Source of the DNA: Pseudomonadota bacterium
GTDB lineage: Bacteria; Pseudomonadota; Gammaproteobacteria; Burkholderiales; Ferrovaceae
Length of the DNA stretch: 6,895 bases
Direction of reading: 5' to 3'
Assembly (NCBI GenBank): GCA_021828575.1
Contig: JAJZEL010000136.1
Location: 1-6,895, forward strand
The translations under genes and the position numbers were made by a program. This document shows positions 1-6,342 of this stretch, piece after piece (positions within the stretch are counted from its first letter, which is position 1; each line of letters begins with the position of its first letter). Below the pieces are notes generated by a model. The model worked only from the letters and a program-made list of their open reading frames with translations, did no database searches and was not told the origin of the DNA.

Positions 1-9
1 CTCATCTAC

Positions 10-261
10 ATGGTAAAGAATCTCCTGATTGCCGCGCTGTTCGCCGCTGTTCTGGCCGCCTGTGCCAAGACCCAGCCTGCCAACGGCGACGCCGCCAAGA
101 CTGAAGGCGATGCCGCTCCTGCTGCATCTGCTCCCGCCGCACCTGCCGCTGCTCCTGCTGCGCCTGCTGCTGACGCCGCCGCACCTGCCGCTGCTCCTGC
201 CGCGCCTGCTGCTGACGCCGCCGCACCTGCCGCTGCTCCTGCCGCCGGTACCTCCAAGTAA
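10..261 (+). CDS. Small Ala/Pro-rich lipoprotein, function unknown
   Basis: An 83-residue protein. It opens with a typical lipoprotein signal: Lys3, a hydrophobic stretch at residues 5-17, and the lipobox LAAC at 15-18, so Cys18 should be lipidated after cleavage by signal peptidase II. Ala follows the Cys, which by the E. coli sorting rule suggests outer-membrane placement. The mature part has a short polar stretch (about 19-35) and then almost nothing but Ala and Pro with a few Asp, in a 14-residue repeat, ending in GTSK. Such a chain is expected to be extended and unstructured, perhaps a periplasmic spacer, but no role can be assigned. Only nine bases lie before the ATG, so its ribosome binding site and promoter are largely outside the window. 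A terminator follows 20 bases after the stop. The overlapping minus-strand Ala-rich frame is a by-product of the repeat. Confidence 0.8.
   Translation: MVKNLLIAALFAAVLAACAKTQPANGDAAKTEGDAAPAASAPAAPAAAPAAPAADAAAPAAAPAAPAADAAAPAAAPAAGTSK
136..246 (+). repeat. 42-bp in-frame tandem repeat, about 2.6 copies
   Basis: Copies begin at 136, 178 and 220 (the last partial, to about 246). Copies 1 and 2 differ at a single base in the stretch compared (GCTGCG versus GCCGCG). The period is 14 codons, encoding a unit of Ala with three Pro and one Asp, so gain or loss of a unit keeps the lipoprotein frame open. The near-identity at DNA level, including synonymous positions, points to recent duplication or slippage and not only to selection for an Ala/Pro composition. 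Confidence 0.85.
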
Positions 262-281
262 GCTTTTACTGCTTGCCTGTG

Positions 282-310
282 AAAAAGCCGACCCATGGGT
301 CGGCTTTTTT
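282..310. terminator. Bidirectional intrinsic terminator
   Basis: A perfect inverted repeat: GCCGACC (287-293) pairs with GGTCGGC (298-304) around a CATG loop, with A-rich bases on the left (282-286) and a T run on the right (305-310). The A run becomes a U run when read on the minus strand, so it works in both directions. It sits between the lipoprotein stop (261) and the convergent hydrolase stop (315), and so can end both transcripts. Confidence 0.9.
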
Positions 311-314
311 GTGT

Positions 315-1094
315 TCACTCCACGCTGAGCCAGTCCAGGCCCGACGTCTGATCTGCTGCTGGCACGCGTTCCATTTCCCAACCCAGCACCTTGGCCAAGG
401 CACTTCTGGCTTTGTCCGTCGTGTTATTTTTCTGACTCACATGCGCAGCCACCACATGTTGTAGGCGAGCATGCTCCAGTCGTCCCAGCAGAGCTGCCGC
501 CTCATCATTGGACAGGTGACCGAAACGCCCACCCACCCGCGCTTTCAGCGCCTGAGGGTAGGGCCCGTCACGCAGCATCTGCTCGTCATAATTGGCTTCC
601 AGAAACAGGGCATCGCAACACCTGAGGACGGCCTCGACATGCGGCGTCGAGCACCCCACATCCGTTAGCACCCCCAGTCGCCGGACGCCATCCCCCAACA
701 CAAACTGCAAAGGCTCGCGGGCATCATGCGGAACAGAAAAAGGTTCGATCTCAAGCCCCCCCAGCAAAATCGGCTGCCCACAACGAAGCACCTGAGCGCG
801 ATGCTGCGGAAAACCCGCCAGGTCGTCAGCCCACAAGGCTGACAGGGTACCAAAACTGCCATATACGGGAACTGAATGATGTCGCACCAGCCCGGCAACA
901 CCATTCATGTGATCGGTGTGTTCGTGGGTGACAAGAATGCCATCCAGATCGGCGGGCGAAACACCCAGCCGGTAGAGGCGCCGTTCCGCCTCTACCCTGG
1001 AAAACCCGCAATCCAGCAACACCAGGGTCTCTCCACATTGCACCAGCAAGCCATTGCCTTCGCTACCGCTGCCCAAAGAGGCAAAGCGAATCAC
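315..1094 (-). CDS. MBL-fold metallo-hydrolase, YycJ/WalJ-like
   Basis: A 259-residue metallo-beta-lactamase-fold protein. Visible features are the N-terminal LGSGSEGN strand and loop (7-14), the metal motif HEHTDH at 57-62 (HxHxDH), His123, Asp145 in TDVG, His193 in GHLSNDE and His218 in AHVSQKNN. These fit a two-metal centre and the YycJ family, for which 5'-3' exonuclease-like activity has been described in Bacillus; the substrate here is unknown. There is no signal peptide, so it should be cytosolic. The start is GTG, two bases after the bamC stop, with AGGTG about 8 bases upstream lying inside bamC. It is the last gene of the dapA–bamC operon and is probably translationally coupled. PhnP or another MBL phosphodiesterase is a less likely alternative. 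Confidence 0.88.
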   Translation of the reverse strand: MIRFASLGSGSEGNGLLVQCGETLVLLDCGFSRVEAERRLYRLGVSPADLDGILVTHEHTDHMNGVAGLVRHHSVPVYGSFGTLSALWADDLAGFPQHRAQVLRCGQPILLGGLEIEPFSVPHDAREPLQFVLGDGVRRLGVLTDVGCSTPHVEAVLRCCDALFLEANYDEQMLRDGPYPQALKARVGGRFGHLSNDEAAALLGRLEHARLQHVVAAHVSQKNNTTDKARSALAKVLGWEMERVPAADQTSGLDWLSVE

Positions 1095-1096
1095 GC

Positions 1097-2317
1097 CTAG
1101 CGCACCTGCTCGTAAAGAAGGGTGAGAATGCGGCGTGCCATGTCTGGAGACACTACATGATCGTCCTTGTCGCGCAGATCCACTTTTGAACCTTCGCCAC
1201 TAATGCTGGTGACCGTAACGCGATACGTTTTAGTGGCCGCACTGTTGTCATCAGGCCGCCAAAAAGCCAGTCTGGACCAGAGACTCTTCTGCACCTTGGC
1301 ATCAGGATCCGTATAGCTCACGTAATACACCCCGGCCGCCCGGTCCCGGTCTTCGATGGTAAAGCCGGCGCGATCCAGCCCCATACCCACTCGGTGCCAT
1401 GCCCGGTCAAAGGGTTCCTGCAGGGAAAGCAGGGGGTCGCCATTGGGCAACTTGGTCAGGGTGGCATGAGTCGACGACGAGGGGGTTTCTTCAGCAGATG
1501 CCACTGCCGTGGCCGCAGGAGCAGCTGGCACCGCTGCAGGCGCCGGTTTGTCCTTTTCCGCCACCATGGCCTCTGCCTGTTGCTCGGTATCACCCAGATG
1601 AATGGCCAGTTTTCTCACGTACCGGTTTTCCAGTTGCACGTCTTCCGATCTCACGCGCCACCCCACGCCATTACCGTCCGTGGTCCGCGTTTCCTCCATG
1701 CCCTGCTGCGTGATATAGATTTCCACCGTGCCCGGCTCCGAACCACGATCAATCCGTGTACGGAACTTGTTTTTGACCGGACTGGAAAAAAGGTTATTCA
1801 CCACCTTGTTCAGCACGCTATGGAACAGATCCTGTTGTGCCATGTCCTGATCAGGCGTCCATTCAGTCTCCATCCAACCCGTTTTGGGATCGTCCTGCTC
1901 CAGCTTGAATCCGTTCGATTTCCAGAAATTTTCCAGGACTGGCCAGATCTGATCAGGGGTTCCCTTGACCACGAGCCAACGATAGATACCATCCCGTTCC
2001 TCGCGCACACCGCCACCAGGCTTTGGCAACACGGCACTGTCATCCTTGGGAGAGGCAGACGCCTGTACCTGGACCGCCGCCTGTTCCTTTGCATACTGGG
2101 AATAGGAAGTTCCATGACCATCCGGGACGGAATAGCGGTCATCCGTCTGGACACCCGACATGTCGGGTGGCAACTCCAGCGGAGCCGAGTCTGCCGACTG
2201 CGTTTTGTAATCCACTTTCTTGGATTCAAACACGTGCGTGGGCATGGTGCAGCCCGCCATCAGCAGCGCAACAAAACCCAGCGCGCCACTTTTCTTGCTC
2301 CAGTGCATAATTTTCAT
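1097..2317 (-). CDS. bamC: Outer-membrane assembly lipoprotein BamC (NlpB)
   Basis: A 406-residue lipoprotein, an accessory part of the BAM complex that inserts beta-barrel proteins into the outer membrane. The signal peptide covers residues 1-22 with a lipobox ending MAGC (Cys23; Met instead of Leu at -3). A flexible N-terminal stretch carries LELPPDMS near 47-54, resembling the conserved proline motif of BamC. Two helix-grip-like domains follow (about 105-245 and 285-406), joined by an Ala/Pro-rich linker at about 254-283. It is longer than E. coli BamC (344), partly because of the linker. I chose the ATG at 2317, four bases after the dapA stop, because it puts the Lys-rich signal peptide at the N-terminus; a start at 2374 would add 19 residues that only overlap dapA. 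The order dapA–bamC matches E. coli dapA–nlpB. Identification rests on context, lipobox and domain pattern. Confidence 0.88.
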   Translation of the reverse strand: MKIMHWSKKSGALGFVALLMAGCTMPTHVFESKKVDYKTQSADSAPLELPPDMSGVQTDDRYSVPDGHGTSYSQYAKEQAAVQVQASASPKDDSAVLPKPGGGVREERDGIYRWLVVKGTPDQIWPVLENFWKSNGFKLEQDDPKTGWMETEWTPDQDMAQQDLFHSVLNKVVNNLFSSPVKNKFRTRIDRGSEPGTVEIYITQQGMEETRTTDGNGVGWRVRSEDVQLENRYVRKLAIHLGDTEQQAEAMVAEKDKPAPAAVPAAPAATAVASAEETPSSSTHATLTKLPNGDPLLSLQEPFDRAWHRVGMGLDRAGFTIEDRDRAAGVYYVSYTDPDAKVQKSLWSRLAFWRPDDNSAATKTYRVTVTSISGEGSKVDLRDKDDHVVSPDMARRILTLLYEQVR

Positions 2318-2321
2318 GAGT

Positions 2322-3206
2322 CTACAGACCTTGCAGAAGTCCCGCCTGATGCATGGCCAGACGGAGTTTGTCATGATGTTGGGAGGATAACGGTGTCATG
2401 GGCAGGCGAAGCGCGAGACCCACGCGCCCCATTTCGGCCAACGCCCACTTGACGGGGATGGGGTTGGCTTCAATGAACAGATCCCGGTGCAGGGCCTGCA
2501 AAGGATCGTTGCAGGCACGCGTTTCCCGCACATCACCACGCAGCGCCGCCTTGCAAAGCCGGGCCATGGCTTCCGGAACCACATTGGCCGTCACGGAAAT
2601 GACCCCATGTCCTCCCATCAGCATAAAGGCAGCCGCCGTCGCATCGTCACCAGTGTAACAGGCAAAACCCTCGGGGGCGCGCATGAACAGATCGCAAGCC
2701 CTGGCCATGTCACCCGTGGCATCCTTGATGCCCACCACATTGGGAATGGTGGACAGACGCAACGCAGTGTCATTGGACATGTCAGCCACCGTACGCCCAG
2801 GCACGTTGTAGAGGATCATGGGAATGTCCACCGCTTCGGCCACGGCTCTGAAATGGCAATACAGGCCTTCCTGGGTGGGTTTGTTGTAGTAGGGCACCAC
2901 GGACAGGGTGTAGTTGGCCCCCACTTTGCCGGCAAAACGGGACAGTTCGATGGCCTCCCGGGTCGAGTTGGCCCCCGTGCCAGCCACGACGGGGATGCGC
3001 CCCGCCGCAAACCGGACAGCCGACTCGATCAGGGTGCTGTGTTCTTCCACGTCAACGGTCGGGGACTCACCGGTGGTGCCCACCACTACGACAGCAGACG
3101 TTCCCGAGGCCACATGCCAGTCGATCAACCCCTGCAAACCCGGCAAATCCAGGCTACCGTCCTCATGCATGGGCGTCACGAGCGCCACCAGGCTACCTAA
3201 CAACAT
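2322..3206 (-). CDS. dapA: 4-hydroxy-tetrahydrodipicolinate synthase
   Basis: A 294-residue TIM-barrel enzyme that condenses pyruvate with aspartate semialdehyde, the first committed step to diaminopimelate and lysine in the cytosol. From the chosen start every key residue falls at E. coli numbering: Thr44-Thr45 (GTTGES), Tyr107 (PYYNKP), Tyr133 (LYNVPGRT), Arg138 and the Schiff-base Lys161 (GIKDATG). The C-terminal EANPIPVKWAL and RLPMTPL segments are also typical. The ATG at 3206 gives the usual N-terminus MLLGSLVALVTPM; a start at 3236 would add ten atypical residues. The ribosome binding site is unremarkable (AGGA about 11 bases upstream, or a closer GGA). It is the first gene of the leftward operon with bamC and the MBL hydrolase, divergent from rmlD. 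The family is often feedback-inhibited by lysine; this was not assessed here. Confidence 0.97.
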   Translation of the reverse strand: MLLGSLVALVTPMHEDGSLDLPGLQGLIDWHVASGTSAVVVVGTTGESPTVDVEEHSTLIESAVRFAAGRIPVVAGTGANSTREAIELSRFAGKVGANYTLSVVPYYNKPTQEGLYCHFRAVAEAVDIPMILYNVPGRTVADMSNDTALRLSTIPNVVGIKDATGDMARACDLFMRAPEGFACYTGDDATAAAFMLMGGHGVISVTANVVPEAMARLCKAALRGDVRETRACNDPLQALHRDLFIEANPIPVKWALAEMGRVGLALRLPMTPLSSQHHDKLRLAMHQAGLLQGL

Positions 3207-3277
3207 GATGTCCAGATTCCTGCCCGCAAAGCACAAGATTCTACTACAATTCCGGTGCCTATTCCGGACATGTTCCC
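3207..3277. promoter_or_regulatory. Divergent promoter region between dapA and rmlD
   Basis: This 71-base gap must carry the 5' signals of both operons, unless dapA is also read from further away. Candidate -10 boxes lie back to back: TAGAAT on the minus strand (3238-3243) towards dapA and TACAAT on the plus strand (3245-3250) towards rmlD. Neither has a convincing -35 at 16-18 bases, so they may be weak, activator-dependent or wrong. ATTCCGG occurs twice (3249-3255 and 3261-3267), 12 bases apart. The rmlD ribosome binding site is poor (GGA at 3266-3268). Confidence 0.35.
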
Positions 3278-4180
3278 ATGCTCATTCTACTGACTGGCCC
3301 GCACGGACAACTGGGTCGTGCCTTGCAACCCCTGCTGGCCCAACTGGGAACCGTCGTTGCCTTGGACCGGACCCATCTGGACCTGGCGGATGCTGATGCA
3401 ATCAGGCGCGCCGTCCGCCACCATGATCCGCAACTCATCGTGAATGCCGCCGCCTACACGGCTGTGGATCGCGCCGAACAGGAAACCCACTTGGCCATGG
3501 CCATCAATGCCACCGCTCCAGGGGTACTGGCTGAGGAGGCTGAACACCTTGGCATCCCCCTCATCCACTATTCCACGGATTATGTATTTGATGGCTCACG
3601 GTCCGGTGCCCGCAAGGAGTCGGACGAACCCCACCCCATCAACGCGTATGGCCTCAGCAAATGGCGCGGAGAACAGGCCGTGCTGGCCACAAAAGCCACT
3701 GCCCTGATCTTCAGGACCAGTTGGGTATATGGTCTGCAGGGCCAGAATTTCCTCAACACCATGCTTCGCCTGGGTCAGGAGCGGGAACAACTCCAGGTGG
3801 TGAACGACCAGACCGGAGCGCCCACCTGGACCCATTCCCTGGCAGAGGCCACGGTTCGCATTCTGTCCGACGCCCTGTCCACTTGTCCTGATGACCCATT
3901 GTGCGGACTGGAGTCCCTGCGTCCCCACACGGGTCTGTTTCACATGACCAATGGCGGCAGCACCACGTGGCATGAATTTGCCAAAAGCATTTTTTCCCTG
4001 AGACCCGAGTGCCACGCACGACTCGTTCCCATCGCTTCGGACCAATGGCCCAGTCCGGCTCGCCGACCCGTCAACAGCCTGCTCGATAACGCAAAACTGT
4101 CGGAACATTTTCACATGGCCTTACCTCACTGGTACGAAGCCCTGAAACTGTGCCTGAACTCCCGCCCCTCCGGTACCTGA
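3278..4180 (+). CDS. rmlD: dTDP-4-dehydrorhamnose reductase
   Basis: A 300-residue extended short-chain dehydrogenase that reduces dTDP-6-deoxy-L-lyxo-4-hexulose to dTDP-L-rhamnose with NAD(P)H, the last step of the pathway, in the cytosol. The Rossmann motif TGPHGQLG is at 6-13, NAAAYTAVDRAE at 56-67, STDYVFDG at 99-106, and the catalytic pair Tyr124/Lys128 lies in AYGLSK. RTSWVYG and NDQTGAPTW further on are typical of RmlD. Length is normal. The ATG gives the glycine-rich loop right at the N-terminus, as usual; the ribosome binding site is weak. It heads a rightward operon, 18 bases before rmlC. Product use is probably in O-antigen or another rhamnose polysaccharide, but no glycosyltransferase is in view. 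Confidence 0.95.
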   Translation: MLILLTGPHGQLGRALQPLLAQLGTVVALDRTHLDLADADAIRRAVRHHDPQLIVNAAAYTAVDRAEQETHLAMAINATAPGVLAEEAEHLGIPLIHYSTDYVFDGSRSGARKESDEPHPINAYGLSKWRGEQAVLATKATALIFRTSWVYGLQGQNFLNTMLRLGQEREQLQVVNDQTGAPTWTHSLAEATVRILSDALSTCPDDPLCGLESLRPHTGLFHMTNGGSTTWHEFAKSIFSLRPECHARLVPIASDQWPSPARRPVNSLLDNAKLSEHFHMALPHWYEALKLCLNSRPSGT

Positions 4181-4198
4181 CTTCACCATGGATGTCGC

Positions 4199-4756
4199 AT
4201 GAAAATCATCGAAACCGCCCTGCAAGATGTTCACCTGCTTGAACCCCGCGTTTTCACGGACGATCGTGGGTTCTTTTTCGAAAGCCACAACGAGCGTCAT
4301 TTCCAGCAACTGGTCGGTTGGCCTGTGCGCTTTGTCCAGGACAACCACTCGCGATCCAAGCGAGGTGTTTTGCGAGGACTCCACTATCAGATACATCAGG
4401 CACAGGGCAAACTGGTCCGTGCGCTGAGTGGCGAAATATTCGACGTGGTCGTGGACCTGAGACGCAGCAGTTCCACCTTCGGTCGCTGGGCTTCATTTCA
4501 CCTTTCGTCCGACAACCACCACATTCTTTGGGTACCGGCCGGGTTTGCTCACGGATTCCTGACGCTTTCCGAGGTGGCAGAGGTGCAATACAAGACCACG
4601 GATTACTGGGCAGCCCCCGAGGAACGCTGCATCCTCTGGAATGACCATACGCTGGGGATCACGTGGCCACTGGAAGCAGGCGGAATCGCCTCGCCCCTTC
4701 TCGCCGCAAAAGATGCTGCCGGCGCCCGCTTCCTGGATGCGGAGGTTTATCCCTGA
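4199..4756 (+). CDS. rmlC: dTDP-4-dehydrorhamnose 3,5-epimerase
   Basis: A 185-residue cupin enzyme that epimerises dTDP-4-keto-6-deoxyglucose at C3 and C5, giving the substrate of RmlD. Family motifs are clear: PRVFTDDRGFFFES (16-29), FVQDNHSRS (45-53), GVLRGLHYQ (56-64) with the catalytic base His62, DVVVDLRRSS with the following TFG (82-95), WVPAGFAHGF (111-120), Tyr131 in QYKTTDYW, and WNDHTLGITWP (147-157). Length agrees with the family. The start ATG is 18 bases after the rmlD stop, with only a weak GGA upstream, so it may be translated partly by coupling to rmlD. Its last codons contain the ribosome binding site of the next gene. Confidence 0.96.
   Translation: MKIIETALQDVHLLEPRVFTDDRGFFFESHNERHFQQLVGWPVRFVQDNHSRSKRGVLRGLHYQIHQAQGKLVRALSGEIFDVVVDLRRSSSTFGRWASFHLSSDNHHILWVPAGFAHGFLTLSEVAEVQYKTTDYWAAPEERCILWNDHTLGITWPLEAGGIASPLLAAKDAAGARFLDAEVYP
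4741..4745 (+). promoter_or_regulatory. Strong ribosome binding site GGAGG for the nuclease gene
   Basis: GGAGG lies inside the last codons of rmlC, seven bases before CTG at 4753. It is the strongest Shine-Dalgarno sequence in this operon, and no ATG, GTG or TTG stands in frame at a usable distance after it. It is therefore the main evidence that the downstream gene starts at CTG. Confidence 0.6.
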
Positions 4757-5595
4757 ACATCCGTTGGTACAGTGGGCGATTTTCTCCCCTGCACAGCGCG
4801 CCCGACGGCGACTCCTGTCATTTCATTCCTGACCGCTCCATTCCCGGTACCCGCTGTCACGCCACCGGCGCCATCACCTTGCGCCTCGAGGGACTGGACG
4901 CTCCCGAAACCCACTATCAGGCCACTGGCCTGGGCCTCCTGCGCCAACCCGGCCCCTCATCCGGTGCGGCAGCTGATGCCTTGCTGCACCATCTGGGTTT
5001 TCGTTCCATACGGCGTGACAAAAACGAAAAGGTTCTGGAAACCCTTCCCGAAGCGGTGCATGGCACTCTGGCACTGAGCAGGACGGACCGTTTCGGTCGA
5101 GCGGTGGGATGGGTTTTCAGAGGCTTGGCCAGGCACATGGATGGCAGCGAACAACCACTGTTGCCGGCAATGATTCCTCACAGCCTCAATGGTGTCCTGC
5201 TAGAACTGGGACATGCCTACCCCACTTTCTACACGACCCTGCCAAGGGCACTCCGTGACGGTTGCAGCAGGCTGTCAAAAAAGGCCCAGGTTGCTCGCCG
5301 GGGTGTCTGGGCTCACGACTGCACCCATGAGGGGTTTTTACTTGACATTACTGTCATGTCGGACCGCCAGCAACTCGTCTGGCCCAAACTGTTCAGGCGA
5401 CTGGCGGACCACCAGGGCCGCCTTCAGTCTCCCTGCACGCTGGAGAGCTGGAAAATCGCACTGGACCATCATGTGGGTACCGTGTACCTGGAATCGGCAG
5501 AGTGCTCCCTGCCCTTTTCCCAGTTGCTCCATGCAGAAGGAGATGTCTGCAGATTATTGACCCCCATGGAAAACGTGGTGTTCAGTGCGCAGTGA
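4753..5595 (+). CDS. Staphylococcal-nuclease-like (SNase/thermonuclease family) protein
   Basis: About 280 residues from a CTG start. The SNase core is recognisable: DGDSCHF at 18-24, LRLEGLDAPE at 43-52 (Arg44, Asp49 and Glu52 match Arg35, Asp40 and Glu43 of S. aureus nuclease), TDRFGRAVGWVF at 111-122 (Arg116 matches Arg87), then the helices of LNGVLLELGHAY (145-156) and AQVARRGVW (178-186). Catalytic residues are thus kept, so phosphodiesterase activity on DNA or RNA is plausible. Unusual points are about 20 extra residues between the second and third motifs, a C-terminal extension of about 90 residues containing WPKLFRRL, and no signal peptide, unlike many secreted thermonucleases. It overlaps the rmlC stop (CTGA) behind GGAGG, so it is probably translated with rmlC. 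The alternative GTG at 4663 would add 30 Arg-rich residues that only shadow rmlC. Substrate and role are unknown. Confidence 0.82.
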   Translation: MNIRWYSGRFSPLHSAPDGDSCHFIPDRSIPGTRCHATGAITLRLEGLDAPETHYQATGLGLLRQPGPSSGAAADALLHHLGFRSIRRDKNEKVLETLPEAVHGTLALSRTDRFGRAVGWVFRGLARHMDGSEQPLLPAMIPHSLNGVLLELGHAYPTFYTTLPRALRDGCSRLSKKAQVARRGVWAHDCTHEGFLLDITVMSDRQQLVWPKLFRRLADHQGRLQSPCTLESWKIALDHHVGTVYLESAECSLPFSQLLHAEGDVCRLLTPMENVVFSAQ

Positions 5596-6342
5596 TCATC
5601 GCATGAACAACCATATAGACAACCCTCCCCCCAGCGTCACCACATAAATTCGCAGCCAGCGAATAGGGATGCGCTGTAACAGCCAGTTGCCCAGCCATGA
5701 CCCCAGCAGGGCGCCACCAGCCAACGACACCACCACAGGCCAGACGGCACGGGCCGCCATGGTGAAAATCACAAAGGAAGCAGAAGTCATCACCAGTACG
5801 AGAACATTCTTCGTGGCAATGGCTACTCGCGTGGGCTGCCCATTCATGGTCAGCGTTGCCAGCATGAGAAATCCGATGCCAGCGGCAAAATATCCACCAT
5901 ACACAGCGGTACAGAACTGGATGACGAGAATGCCCCAGCGTGGCATCCGGTTTTTGGTGGAGATGGGCGCGTGCCGGGTACCCCAGGCAAACACGATCGT
6001 GGCAAACAACATGAGCCAGGGCACCAGACGGGAAAAGAAGGCTGAAGGAGTTTCCACCAGCAACAGAGCACCAATCGCGCCACCTGTCACACTGACGGCC
6101 ATGAGTGCCCTGAGGGGCAATGATGGCAGGCCTTCGGATCGGGCACGACTGGCCAGGGCAGAACTGATCTGGTTGGGGTAAAGCCCCAGCGCCGAAGTCA
6201 TGCTGGCCGTCACAGGATCGAGACCCAGAAGGACGAGTATGGGGTAGGTGATGAAGGTTCCTCCGCCTGCCATGAAATTCTGTGCGCCCGTGTACAGTCC
6301 CATCAGGAAGACACCCGCCAGTATCGGAGCACTCGATGTCAT
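5596..6342 (-). CDS. TauE/SafE-family membrane permease
   Basis: A 248-residue, very hydrophobic protein with about eight membrane segments (roughly 6-20, 30-45, 78-97, 103-121, 137-165, 178-197, 199-222, 230-246). It has the two-fold internal repeat of the TauE/SafE (DUF81) family: the first half carries AGGGTFITYPILVLLGL (25-41) followed by TSALGLYPNQISS, the second AAGIGFLMLATLTMNG (153-168) followed by ATKNVLVLV. Members move small anions such as sulfite, sulfoacetate or organic acids across the inner membrane; the substrate cannot be read from the sequence. I chose the ATG at 6342 because it overlaps the upstream stop as ATGA and has GGGGA eight bases before it; a start at 6369 would add nine residues. 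Coupling to an MdcH-like gene suggests a malonate permease, an inference only. Confidence 0.88.
   Translation of the reverse strand: MTSSAPILAGVFLMGLYTGAQNFMAGGGTFITYPILVLLGLDPVTASMTSALGLYPNQISSALASRARSEGLPSLPLRALMAVSVTGGAIGALLLVETPSAFFSRLVPWLMLFATIVFAWGTRHAPISTKNRMPRWGILVIQFCTAVYGGYFAAGIGFLMLATLTMNGQPTRVAIATKNVLVLVMTSASFVIFTMAARAVWPVVVSLAGGALLGSWLGNWLLQRIPIRWLRIYVVTLGGGLSIWLFMR

Noticed and set aside
6..296. Ala-rich minus-strand frame opposite the lipoprotein
   Set aside because: Produced by the GC-rich repeat read on the other strand; it has no signal peptide or ribosome binding site and runs through the terminator.
2318..2374. N-terminal extension of bamC to 2374
   Set aside because: The extra 19 residues only overlap the end of dapA and would bury the lipoprotein signal; the ATG at 2317 fits operon spacing.
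1394..2452. A 352-codon plus-strand open frame opposite bamC and the end of dapA
   Set aside because: It lies antisense to two well-supported genes, has low-complexity Arg/His/Cys-rich composition, no recognisable motif and no ribosome binding site; it is a GC-driven shadow.
2487..3200. A 237-codon plus-strand open frame opposite dapA
   Set aside because: Fully antisense to dapA, whose catalytic residues are all intact; His/Gly/Arg-rich shadow composition.
248..5985. GGTACC occurs several times (for example 248, 846, 4172), somewhat more than expected
   Set aside because: Most sites are inside coding regions, can be explained by codon use, and show no regular spacing or orientation; a genome-wide count would be needed to call it a signal.
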